From contig BEIJ01000002.1 in assembly GCA_002923375.1 (NCBI GenBank), forward strand, positions 186,001 to 250,000: a DNA stretch of 64,000 nucleotides, given 5' to 3'. The notes beneath the pieces are model-generated. The model saw nothing but the letters and a program-made list of their open reading frames with translations. It searched no databases and was not told where the DNA came from. Source of the DNA: a bacterium HR33. Lineage in GTDB: Bacteria > Gemmatimonadota > Gemmatimonadetes > Gemmatimonadales > GWC2-71-9. How positions within the stretch are numbered: position 1 is the stretch's first letter; every line of letters begins with the position of its first letter. Below, piece after piece: positions 26,735-34,644 of the stretch. The position numbers and the translations under genes were made by a program.

Positions 26735-27038
26735 CAGACCGCCTGCTTTCCGGAACGGCCGAAAGACGGCTCCACGCTGTAAACGGCGCTCCGCATCACT
26801 TCCTCGTCAACCCAAGCAATCTCGGGGCCGGCGCCCAGAAAAAGGGAGTTCACGAACGCTAGTCCCCTATCGAATCCGCCACACGTAGAAGGACGGCATG
26901 GCTTTCTGCGATAACTAGACTGGTAGTAACCAGGACCCGCTTCTCGAGCCGGAGCGCTCGCCAGATTCTTACAGCAGCGCGGTGGCGCTGGTCACGGCGT
27001 ACCTGGAGAGCAATCCAGGCGGACGCGTCTACGAAGAC
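26731..27038 (-). pseudogene. decayed VapC-type PIN-domain toxin
   Basis: Minus-strand frame from 27038 reads VFVDASAWIAL, then SLVIAESHAVLLRV, the first two acidic motifs of PIN-domain toxins, and stops at TAG 26859-26861 after 59 codons. A second frame continues the homology with FDRGLAFVNSL and EIAWVDEEV, ending at 26731, so one indel lies near 26870-26895. There is no ATG, GTG or TTG at the expected start (GTC stands there). The C-terminal ~30 residues with the last acidic residue are missing. Three defects make an active toxin very unlikely. It overlaps the end of the antitoxin gene. Confidence 0.8.
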
Positions 27039-27331
27039 CCGCGCGGCGATCGAACCTTCCGTGCTACGAGGTCCCGTGCCAGATACTCATCATGGCGCTC
27101 CGCCAGGTCGGCAGGAGCGGCCGGGCTGTCTATGCTCCCGATGAGCTGCTCGAACGCATCGTAGAAGGACGTGCTGTGACGTTCCGCCAATGCCCGTAGG
27201 CCGCGGCGGAGCGCTTGCGGGCGGGAGATCCCTAGCTCCCTGGCCCGATCGCGCTCGGCACGCTCGCCCTTGGAGAGGTACGCCTGGATCGGCTCCCGCA
27301 CGGCACCCTTGGATCGCCTGGACGATGGCAT
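27029..27331 (-). CDS. VapB-type antitoxin (ribbon-helix-helix-like)
   Basis: A 100-residue protein with a basic N-terminus and the segment IQAYLSKGERAERDRARELG followed by ISRPQALRRGLRALA, a ribbon-helix-helix DNA-binding pattern typical of antitoxins paired with PIN toxins. The remainder is a helical acidic tail that would bind the toxin. The stop at 27029-27031 overlaps the toxin frame, as in vapBC operons. The frame is intact even though its toxin is broken. Normally such pairs bind their own promoter; no operator could be identified here. Confidence 0.7.
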   Translation of the reverse strand: MPSSRRSKGAVREPIQAYLSKGERAERDRARELGISRPQALRRGLRALAERHSTSFYDAFEQLIGSIDSPAAPADLAERHDEYLARDLVARKVRSPRGSS

Positions 27332-27498
27332 AGTCGCATGAATTTACCGCAACTGTCCGATAAGTGTCCACTCACCGCCGACCGCTACATTCACGAACCG
27401 CAGAGCGCCGTCACCGCGTTGAACTTGGAGGCGCTCGCACCCCTCTCGGCCCCTTTTGTCGCCGGAGCGCGATGCACGGTCCAGCGACCGGAGCAACC

Positions 27499-28626
27499 CT
27501 AACGCACCACAACGGTTCCCACCGTTCCCTGAAAATCGTCCTCCACCGCCGTGGTCCCCGCAGGCGCCAACCACTCCCCACCGTCCAAACGAACATTCAG
27601 CCGGTAGCGACCCGGAACCAGACGCACGGCGAGCTTCCACAATCCCTCACCCGCAGGCTCCAAAGACACCGGCTGCCAGTCCGTAAAATCGGCCATCAAC
27701 TCCACCCGCGCTGCACCGGGAGCGCGAAAAACCAAAACCTGGAGCGCCCCTCGGCCTCCACTCACCTCTACCAAGGCGACGGGAACACCGGCTGCACCGT
27801 CCGGCACGCTGCCATCCGCAGATCGAATCCCCGGCCGCCGAACCCTCGGGCGAAGCGGCGGCGCGAAACGCAACGCGGCGCTAACGTACCTGCCGCCCAC
27901 GGTTCCGCGCAACCACTCGGGAGGATATCTGCCCGCAGCGAGTACCAGGGAACTCCAGCGGCTGAGCGGCAACACAGCGGCGGCTTCCCCGTAGATCCCG
28001 GGGCGCGCATCGCGATCGCCCGCACGAGCGGCCGCCCGCGCCTCCAGTTCCACTCCTGACGGCCACCCTCGCCGCGCCCGCACCTCGAAGTCGGCATAAC
28101 CGCTGCGCTCCACCAGCGTTCCGCTTCCCGAAACCGACCAGTCCAAGCCGGCGGCGCCGAAGACCAGACCTCCGCTGAACTGCCCGGCCGCAAGTGCCGT
28201 TCCCTGAGAATTGATTGCTCCGGCTATGAGGCCAGCCCAGCCTCCCTGACGCTCCGCGCTTCTGAAATGAAATACCGTTCGGGCCAAAAGCCGCGAGAAG
28301 TTACCGAACGATTCGTACCTGCTCGCCCCGATCTCGACTCCCAGTTCTATAGCGGATCCCGGCCGCGACTGCTCCAGCCACGAGCCGAGCAGCGCAGCCT
28401 GAAGACTGTGGTTGCCGCTCTCGAAACCGAGCCACGTACCCCGGGCGCGAACGAGAAAACGGTCCCCGGAGGCGGTGAACGCGGGCGAGATGTAGAATGC
28501 GGCGGACGGGAGAAACTCGTCATAGGTGACGTGAGAGACGCCGGCGTCCAGAGAAATGCGGCTCCGCTCTGGAACCGTTTGAAGGGCCACAACGCCCGCT
28601 ACCGCCAGAGCGGCCGCTCCAATCAC
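27499..28626 (-). CDS. barrel-like exported protein with C-terminal glycogen-binding (CBM48/AMPK1-CBM) domain
   Basis: The 375-residue protein has an N-terminal hydrophobic segment, then ~265 residues of alternating strands (SGGLVFGAAGLDWSVSGSG, GVELEARAAARAG) that look like an outer-membrane barrel. The last ~90 residues have VELMADFTDWQPV, PGRYRLNV and DGGEWLAP, the AMPK beta-subunit/isoamylase early-set fold that binds glycogen or other alpha-glucan. The same domain type occurs in the putative anti-sigma protein two genes upstream, with the same DFxDW and PGRYR positions. The GTG start is three bases after the previous stop, so it is the last gene of the sigma operon. Confidence 0.72.
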   Translation of the reverse strand: MIGAAALAVAGVVALQTVPERSRISLDAGVSHVTYDEFLPSAAFYISPAFTASGDRFLVRARGTWLGFESGNHSLQAALLGSWLEQSRPGSAIELGVEIGASRYESFGNFSRLLARTVFHFRSAERQGGWAGLIAGAINSQGTALAAGQFSGGLVFGAAGLDWSVSGSGTLVERSGYADFEVRARRGWPSGVELEARAAARAGDRDARPGIYGEAAAVLPLSRWSSLVLAAGRYPPEWLRGTVGGRYVSAALRFAPPLRPRVRRPGIRSADGSVPDGAAGVPVALVEVSGGRGALQVLVFRAPGAARVELMADFTDWQPVSLEPAGEGLWKLAVRLVPGRYRLNVRLDGGEWLAPAGTTAVEDDFQGTVGTVVVR

Positions 28627-28629
28627 ATC

Positions 28630-29316
28630 CTACGGCTTGCGGCGTGCGGGCCCGCCCGTCATGGTCGGCTCGCCGCTGAGCCCCGTACCCGGTGCCGCCA
28701 CCTCCACCAAAATCGCCGCGCTCGCCGCCACCGGCTCCGCGCCCAGGGCGATGCTCCGCTCCAACTCCCGCTGCAAGGCCAAAAGATCGGCATCGGTCAC
28801 CCTTCGCGCGGCCGCGATCACCATCGCCGCCGCGGTATCCGGTGGAACGCCCCGAGCGGCGAGATCGGCTGTGAGCCCCAGCGGCACGGCCAAGCCCCGA
28901 TTGCCCAGCTCGCGCTGGATCCTCAGCAACACCTGAGACGGCGTGCCCCAGCGCAAAGCGTCGGCCGCGGCGATCAACTCGGCAGCTCGGGCGCCCGGGC
29001 CTAGGAGCTTGCGCGCCTTGCCTAGGTCGCCTGCCAATCGCCTCACCGCGGCAACGATGAGGGGCGCCGGCGCCTTCTTGCTGGTCCCTTCCAAAGCCCG
29101 GTCAATCAACGGTTCGGCGGGAAGCCCCGCCGCCACCGCGGAGTCTATGATCGCCACCACCGCCGGACGGGCTTGGGGATCGACCCGCTCGAGACGCGGA
29201 TCCTGCTGGGCGGCCGCAATTTTCCAGGAGCAGAAACAGAAAAGCAAAGCCGCAACCCCGGCGTAGAAGCCGCTACTGATTAGCCTAGCCCAACGATTCG
29301 TGAATAGCTTGGACAT
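28630..29316 (-). CDS. exported alanine-rich helical protein of unknown function
   Basis: A 228-residue product with an N-terminal hydrophobic segment ending KIAAA-QQ, probably a signal peptide. The mature part is helical, rich in alanine, leucine and arginine, with repeated AVAAGLPAEPLIDRALEG- and LTADLAARGVPPDT-like units that may be paralogous helical repeats. The C-terminal tail is Gly/Pro/Arg-rich. No family could be recognised. It lies inside the sigma-factor operon, 82 bases after the CBM48-bearing protein and three before the next gene, so its role is probably tied to that system. Confidence 0.65.
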   Translation of the reverse strand: MSKLFTNRWARLISSGFYAGVAALLFCFCSWKIAAAQQDPRLERVDPQARPAVVAIIDSAVAAGLPAEPLIDRALEGTSKKAPAPLIVAAVRRLAGDLGKARKLLGPGARAAELIAAADALRWGTPSQVLLRIQRELGNRGLAVPLGLTADLAARGVPPDTAAAMVIAAARRVTDADLLALQRELERSIALGAEPVAASAAILVEVAAPGTGLSGEPTMTGGPARRKP

Positions 29317-29398
29317 GATGCCGGGTCCTCAGTCATAGCAATCCTACAGCGAGCGCCTCCGGCAAGCGACCTCAGTACTGCCGGCCGGTCTTTCCCGT

Positions 29399-29956
29399 TC
29401 ACGATCCCACGGTGAGCACCGAATTGGGAGTCCCGAAATCGTCCGCCGGAGCCAACGGAGCTCCGGGATCGGGAACCCAGCGGGTGCCGTCTATTACAAA
29501 GGCATAGCGATACCGCCCGGGGGCGAGAGGTACGGTCACCACCCAGGTGCCGGAAGGTCCGGCGGGCTTTAGCGGTGTAGCTGCGGCGTCCCAATCGTTG
29601 AAATCTCCCACCACGCTCACCGAGTGGGCATCCGGCGCGTACAAGACGAAAGGTACCGCGGCAACCCCGGGTGTCGCACCTGCCGAACCCGGAACACCCG
29701 CCAGCCACCCCGAGCGCACCACGGCGAGCGTGGTGGCGGCGACCAGCGCCGCAAAACCGGCAGCCGCGGCCAGCGCGCCCAGGGGAGAAAGTCTCAGAGT
29801 AAAGGGCCGCAACAGCCAGCGGCGCGGCTCCGGCAGGCGCACTGGCTCGTTCCTTATTCGGGCCATGACCCGCTCATCCAGCGACGAGTCCAGCGCCACA
29901 GGCCGCCGCAGTTCTTCTACTACCCGCTGTATCAGCTCGTCCTGCTGTTCAGACAC
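29399..29956 (-). CDS. putative anti-sigma protein with periplasmic glycogen-binding (CBM48-like) domain
   Basis: A 185-residue single-pass protein. Residues 1-55 (ELIQRVVEELRRPVALDSSL, then ERVMARIR) are a cytoplasmic helical part placed like an anti-sigma domain, but without the HxxxCxxC zinc motif. Residues ~58-83 are a membrane helix. Residues ~101-185 are an isoamylase early-set/AMPK1-CBM-type domain (VSVVGDFNDWDAA, PGRYRYAFVIDG) facing the periplasm. The GTG start overlaps the end of the sigma gene by eight bases, which strongly suggests that it is the sigma partner. That it inhibits sigma, and that the outer domain binds glucan, are inferences. Confidence 0.72.
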   Translation of the reverse strand: MSEQQDELIQRVVEELRRPVALDSSLDERVMARIRNEPVRLPEPRRWLLRPFTLRLSPLGALAAAAGFAALVAATTLAVVRSGWLAGVPGSAGATPGVAAVPFVLYAPDAHSVSVVGDFNDWDAAATPLKPAGPSGTWVVTVPLAPGRYRYAFVIDGTRWVPDPGAPLAPADDFGTPNSVLTVGS

Positions 29957-30485
29957 TCTCCACCTCCGCCAAAAGCTGGCGCAAGCTGTCGCAGGCGCGC
30001 TTTACCCGCATTTTCAAAGCCGAGATTCCCGCCCCGGTAATCTCGGCCATTTGCTCGTAGCTCAGATCTTCTACGTGTTTGAGCAAAAACGCCTCCCGCT
30101 GCTCGTAAGGCAGCTGATCCAGCGCCCAGCGAATCGCATCGCCGAGCGCCAATCGGTCGGCGGGATGCTCTACTCGGGCGTCGTTCAGAGCGTCTTCGTC
30201 CGCCACCGCGAATCTCTCACGCCGGCCCCGCCGCCCGCCTATGGTGCGGCAGCGGTTCACCAGGATCTGAAATAACCACGCGCCGAACCGCTCCGGCGAG
30301 TGACATCGATCCAGCGCCCGGTACGCCCGCACGAAAGCCTCCTGTACCGCCTCCTCGGCGTCTTCCCGGTTGCCCAGCTGGTGGAAGGCATACCTTCCCA
30401 GGCGGTCCCGATAGCGGGCGACCAACACGGCGTACGCCTCGACGTCCCCGGAGAGCACCCGCCGCACGACGGCGGCGTCGCTCAT
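29949..30485 (-). CDS. ECF-family RNA polymerase sigma factor
   Basis: The ATG at 30485 gives a 178-residue protein. Region 2 shows YRDRLGRYAFHQLGNREDAE and DAEEAVQEAFVRAYRAL; region 4 shows LPYEQREAFLLKHVEDLSYE followed by ISALKMRVKRACDSLRQLL, the helix-turn-helix that reads the -35 element. There is no region 1 or 3, so it is an extracytoplasmic-function sigma. The open frame extends further upstream, but the upstream residues are basic and unlike the family. It is the first gene of the operon and overlaps the putative anti-sigma gene by eight bases. It is divergent from the barrel gene at 30650. Confidence 0.93.
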   Translation of the reverse strand: MSDAAVVRRVLSGDVEAYAVLVARYRDRLGRYAFHQLGNREDAEEAVQEAFVRAYRALDRCHSPERFGAWLFQILVNRCRTIGGRRGRRERFAVADEDALNDARVEHPADRLALGDAIRWALDQLPYEQREAFLLKHVEDLSYEQMAEITGAGISALKMRVKRACDSLRQLLAEVESV

Positions 30486-30649
30486 TCGCTCCCTCTCGGT
30501 TAGACCCACTCGCGGCCTCTTCGGGTCACATGCGGTTCCGAGGGCGAAAGTCCCGCGCCGGGCACGACGCGGCGGTGACGGCAAAACGGAGAGCCGGGTC
30601 TCACAGTATGGAAAGGTCGCTCGATTCACGCCAAAACGCGAGGCACCCC

Positions 30650-32152
30650 ATGTTCGCAAAATCGCTGGCTCTGCTCTCGGGTCTCGCCCTATCCGCCATA
30701 CCGGCCGCGGCGCAACTGATCTCGGTGAAAACCGTACCCGTAGCCCAGGCGGATCAGTTCGCCATCTACCCTTCCCGGAATCTGGCGATGGGCGGCGTGA
30801 GGATAGCGCTGGAAGACCCGCTCTTGGATCCGTTCGCCAATCCGGCCGAGGGGAGCCGCATCGCCGAGGCTCGATTTTTCGGCACGCCGTTTCTTTACAG
30901 CGTGTCGAGCGATGCCGGAGGCGGGCGCACGCTTCCCGTGGCTGCGAGCGCGAAGCTCGAGCCCTGGTTCGGCGCCTTTGCGCTGGCGCTACAACAAGTG
31001 GACGGGGCTGTGAGGAATCGCTTCGGACCGGTGGCGGAGTTCGGGCGGTTGCTTCCCGGGGACGTGGCGCTGCCGCGCGATCTCAACGCCCGCAGCTACA
31101 GCAACGAAATGGCGTTCGCCATGTTGGGGCGAAGGCTCCCGGAAAAGCGGCTGGCTTTGGGTGCGAGCGTTTTCTGGGCGGGCCTGAACGCCATCGACGG
31201 AGTCGATCTCCTCTACGCCGGAAGCTTTGGAATCAAGCAGTACGGGAACGCCATGGATTTGAGAGCCGGCCTGCTGAAAGATTGGGAGGAGGGGCGCACG
31301 CTGGAGATCCTGGCGCTCTACAATCGCTTCCGCATGGCCCACGACGTTTTCTATCTGGATCCGGTGTGGGATCCGAACACGCAGCTCGTAGGGTGGAAGC
31401 CGCGCATGGAGCGGAACCTGGACTGGAACGACATCTTCGGCTTGCATCTGGAGTATCGCAGGCCGCTCTCGGCCGACGGGTGGAAAGTGGGATGGATCGC
31501 TACCTACAACCGGATGTCGCATCCCCAGATACCCAACTACGAGATCATGAGCATTCCCAAGGATCCCGGCTATTCCAACGCCTTCAATTTTGGGATCGGG
31601 ATTTCGCGCGAAAGAGAGAAAGTCTCCTTCGGCGTCGATCTGGTCTATGAGCCGATCTGGAGCCGTACCTGGGCAGACGCGGAGGCCCCGGTCCAGGGGG
31701 CCAGCGGCATCGTGATTCCCGCAGGGCAAAGGACGGTGGAGAACGATTTTCGGTTTTCCAATATCCTGTTCCGCACGGGTGTCACGAGGGATCTGGGGGA
31801 CGCCGTCGCCTTCCAGTTGGGCCTGGCGCTCCGGTCGATTCATTACTGGCTCACCCAGTACGACAACGTGAACCTCACTGTAAGGGATCAAGTGGAGCAG
31901 TGGGTGGAATGGACGCCCACTTGGGGGTTGGAAGTTCGGTTTCCCGAGTTGGAGCTTCGCTACCAGGGAAGAGTCACCAACGGAACCGGGAGGCCGGGAG
32001 TGGCACCAAGGGCGGGGCGTGGTGGCTTCCTGGAGGCTTCCGGTCCGGGGACTGTGTCCGGAACCGTCATCGTGGCGCCCAGCGGGCCGCTCACCCTGGC
32101 CGAAGTCAAGGTGGTCACTCACCAAGTGGGGATCGCAATCCCCATAAGGTGA
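30650..32152 (+). CDS. predicted outer-membrane barrel protein, family unknown
   Basis: A 500-residue product with a signal peptide ending IPAAA-QL. The body has alternating-residue strands and aromatic girdles throughout (for example FSNILFRTGVTRDLG, AVAFQLGLALRSIHYWL), as expected of a large beta-barrel. The protein ends VTHQVGIAIPIR, without the usual terminal aromatic residue. I do not recognise the family. ATG at 30650 is chosen; ATG at 30608 is in frame. It shares a 164-base divergent region with the ECF sigma gene, so it could be a regulon member; that is inference. Confidence 0.6.
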   Translation: MFAKSLALLSGLALSAIPAAAQLISVKTVPVAQADQFAIYPSRNLAMGGVRIALEDPLLDPFANPAEGSRIAEARFFGTPFLYSVSSDAGGGRTLPVAASAKLEPWFGAFALALQQVDGAVRNRFGPVAEFGRLLPGDVALPRDLNARSYSNEMAFAMLGRRLPEKRLALGASVFWAGLNAIDGVDLLYAGSFGIKQYGNAMDLRAGLLKDWEEGRTLEILALYNRFRMAHDVFYLDPVWDPNTQLVGWKPRMERNLDWNDIFGLHLEYRRPLSADGWKVGWIATYNRMSHPQIPNYEIMSIPKDPGYSNAFNFGIGISREREKVSFGVDLVYEPIWSRTWADAEAPVQGASGIVIPAGQRTVENDFRFSNILFRTGVTRDLGDAVAFQLGLALRSIHYWLTQYDNVNLTVRDQVEQWVEWTPTWGLEVRFPELELRYQGRVTNGTGRPGVAPRAGRGGFLEASGPGTVSGTVIVAPSGPLTLAEVKVVTHQVGIAIPIR

Positions 32153-32183
32153 TCTAGACAAGGCGATCTAGCCGGAGCGCCTT

Positions 32184-33587
32184 ATGCCGATTCGGCTGCG
32201 TTCTGCGCCAGTTACAATGCGTTCGCGCTCGCTTCTGTTGGGTTTGTTGTGGTTTCTGTCGGCCTGTGCGGACAGTGACTTGCTGTTGCCTCCTAGCTCG
32301 ATGCCGATAGATCAGCAGCTGAGGCAGCTCCTAGCCCAATGGAACGTGGTCCCCATCGGACCTATTCAGCAGCAAGCTCCGGCCCGGGTGGAGTTAGGCA
32401 GGCTGCTCTTCTTCGACAAGATCCTGAGCGGCAACCGTGACGTGGCGTGCGCCACCTGTCACCATCCGCTTCATCACGGAGCCGACGGGCTTCATCTGGC
32501 GATAGGTACCGGTGGCACCGGCCTGGGCCCGGCGCGTGCCTTGGGGCCGGGCCGACAGTCCGTTCCGCGCAACTCGCCGTCCCTGCTCAATCAGGGACTG
32601 CGGGCCGAGTATCTGTTTTGGGACGGGAGGTTGTCGGGCCACGGGTCCGGTCCCTTCACTGCGCCTCCGGGTGTGGTTTTGCCCGCGGGGTTGAGCAACA
32701 TCGTGGCGGCGCAGGCGATGCTTCCGGTGTTGAACCGGATCGAGATGCGGGGCGAGCGGGGCGATCGCGATGTGTTCGGTAATCCCAATGAGCTGGCCGA
32801 GTATGAAGACTCCGAGTATCCGTTGATTTGGGACGCGATCATGCGGCGGCTCTTGGCGATCCCGGAGTACGCCGACCGGTTCCGGAGGGCGTTTCCGGAG
32901 GTGCCGGCTTCCTCCCTCAAGTTCTCTCACGCCGCCGAGGCGATAGCCGCGTTCGTAATTCAGGAGTTCGCCAGGTACGGCAGTCCGTTCGATCGTTACT
33001 TGGATCGGGACGATGCGGCGCTGAGCGCCGAGGCTAAGCGCGGAGCGTTGCTCTTCTTCGGCAGGGCGGGTTGCGGCTTCTGTCACAACGGTCCGCTCTT
33101 GGGAGGCGGGTCGTTTGCCAACGTCGGGATCCCGCAGTTCGGTCCCGGTGTGGGATCTGGGGCGCCGCTGGATCTGGGGCGGGCGGAGGTGTTGAAGCTC
33201 CAGTTTCCCGGCGCCGCGGGATCCTATCGCTTCGCGTTTCGGGTGCCGCCGCTTCGGAATGTGGAGCTCACCGCTCCCTACATGCACAACGGCGCGTATC
33301 CCACTCTGGAGGCGGTGGTGCGTCACTACAACGACGTTGCGGCCGCGCTCCGGAATTACGATTTGAACCAGCTCCCGCCGGAGCTGAGAGCTGCATACCA
33401 TGGCGGCGAGGAAGTGATAGGCGACATATTGGCGCGCCTGCATCCCGCTGTAAGCCGGCGCTTGAATCTCACCGAAGAGGAGCGCGGAGCCCTGGTGGCG
33501 TTTCTCAAGTCTCTCACCGATCCCCGGGCGCGGGACCTGTCTGCACTGATACCGGCTTCGGTGCCGAGCGGGCTACCGCTGCCCTGA
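32184..33587 (+). CDS. di-haem cytochrome c peroxidase/MauG-family protein
   Basis: A 467-residue periplasmic protein with two haem-c sites, CATCH near residue 89 and CGFCH near residue 297, in the layout of bacterial cytochrome c peroxidases and MauG-like enzymes. A lipobox-like FLSACADS follows the N-terminal hydrophobic segment. RVPPLRNVELTAPYMHNGAY is the conserved family block bearing a methionine that may ligate the C-terminal haem. It would reduce hydrogen peroxide or oxidise a protein or metabolite partner. GGAG at 32174-32177 supports ATG 32184. It converges on the DUF4159 gene. Confidence 0.92.
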   Translation: MPIRLRSAPVTMRSRSLLLGLLWFLSACADSDLLLPPSSMPIDQQLRQLLAQWNVVPIGPIQQQAPARVELGRLLFFDKILSGNRDVACATCHHPLHHGADGLHLAIGTGGTGLGPARALGPGRQSVPRNSPSLLNQGLRAEYLFWDGRLSGHGSGPFTAPPGVVLPAGLSNIVAAQAMLPVLNRIEMRGERGDRDVFGNPNELAEYEDSEYPLIWDAIMRRLLAIPEYADRFRRAFPEVPASSLKFSHAAEAIAAFVIQEFARYGSPFDRYLDRDDAALSAEAKRGALLFFGRAGCGFCHNGPLLGGGSFANVGIPQFGPGVGSGAPLDLGRAEVLKLQFPGAAGSYRFAFRVPPLRNVELTAPYMHNGAYPTLEAVVRHYNDVAAALRNYDLNQLPPELRAAYHGGEEVIGDILARLHPAVSRRLNLTEEERGALVAFLKSLTDPRARDLSALIPASVPSGLPLP

Positions 33588-33675
33588 AGCAGCGCAGCTA
33601 TCTCGCAAGCTTGAACCTAAAGCTGCGTTCTGGAAACGAGTCGGTTTTCCCGCGGCCCCGCGACCGGCCGGCGGA

Positions 33676-33729
33676 TCATGGCGTAGAGCGAGGCCCCTCA
33701 GTGGGTCATGGCGTAGAGCACGATATTGA
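33676..33729. repeat. 14-base direct repeat at the 3' end of the DUF4159 gene
   Basis: TCATGGCGTAGAGC occurs at 33676-33689 and again at 33716-33729, 40 bases apart. The second copy encodes the end of the DUF4159 protein on the minus strand (LYAM before the last two codons); the first lies beyond its stop. It looks like a small local duplication of the gene end. Confidence 0.6.
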
Positions 33730-34561
33730 TCGCCAGAGCGTAGGCGTCGGGGGAGAAGCGGTAGAAGAACTCGTATTCTTCTCCTTCCCGCTCCCACCCG
33801 TCGGCGATGTCGGTGTTGTGGGACATGAGCACCATCAAACGGCCCGAATGGTCGGCTATTCCGCGGAGGTGGGGAACGGCGGATTCGGCGCCGCGCTCCG
33901 AGGTCGCACCGCCGCTCCGGCGCCAGAACTGAATGGAAGGGATCTGGGGGACCCGCTCGACGTCGTAGAGGGAGTGGAAAATCGGGTGATCCGGCGGCAG
34001 ATCGAAGATGGGGTACTCCGATAGCGGCAGCACTTTGCCGATCTCGTGTACCCATTGTTCCCAGGCGCGGTCGCCCCAGAAATCGTCCACCCAGAGGAAG
34101 CCGCCGCGCAGGAGATATTCCCGCAACCGGCGCGCCTCCTCGGGGCTGAAGCCCACGGTGCCCACATCCGACATGAAAATGAACGGAAACTCGAAGAGCC
34201 GGGGATCGTCGAGCTCCACCACGAAGTGGTGAAACCCTTCCTCGTCGTCGCCGCTCACTACGGCGGTAGTAAGCTCCGCCAGCCGCCGCATGAAATTGAC
34301 GTCTGCATTGGGATAATCGGTGCGCCACCCCTGGCCACCCGGTTCCCAGCGGACACTCCGGTACGCGACTCGGGCGAAAGAGAAGTAGCGATCGCGGCGC
34401 GTCTCGGGGGTGGGGTAACGAGGCGGTGCGCGCCAGAACTCCCAGTCGCGGATTGGGTCTCTTGGGTTCTGAGCCGCGGCGGGAACCGCGGCGGTGAAAA
34501 TTCCCAGCACCGCCAGCACTCCCGCGCCCATTAGCCCGGCAAAACGGCGAACCCGGAGCAT
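33698..34561 (-). CDS. DUF4159-domain secreted protein
   Basis: The 287-residue product has a signal peptide (VPAAA-QN) and a domain matching DUF4159: EFPFIFMSDVGTVGFSPEE, LREYLLRGGFLWVDDFWGD, EYPIFDLPPDHPIFH and SHNTDIADGWERE are typical blocks. The domain is related to glutamine-amidotransferase-like folds, but its activity is unknown. Genes for it commonly sit in clusters with MoxR ATPases and DUF58 proteins; none is present here. It is divergent from the serine hydrolase gene by 83 bases. Confidence 0.88.
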   Translation of the reverse strand: MLRVRRFAGLMGAGVLAVLGIFTAAVPAAAQNPRDPIRDWEFWRAPPRYPTPETRRDRYFSFARVAYRSVRWEPGGQGWRTDYPNADVNFMRRLAELTTAVVSGDDEEGFHHFVVELDDPRLFEFPFIFMSDVGTVGFSPEEARRLREYLLRGGFLWVDDFWGDRAWEQWVHEIGKVLPLSEYPIFDLPPDHPIFHSLYDVERVPQIPSIQFWRRSGGATSERGAESAVPHLRGIADHSGRLMVLMSHNTDIADGWEREGEEYEFFYRFSPDAYALAINIVLYAMTH

Positions 34562-34644
34562 GCGCCAATATAGCGATACCCAACGGGCGGAAGGAACTCC
34601 CGCAGGTTACCTTATTGCGTGGGCCACAACGCCGGTGATTCTCG

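Noticed and set aside
30534-30539. GGAACC on the minus strand upstream of the sigma gene, resembling an ECF -35 element for autoregulation
   Set aside because: No convincing -10 motif lies at the usual 16-17 base spacing, and one hexamer is expected by chance in this composition.
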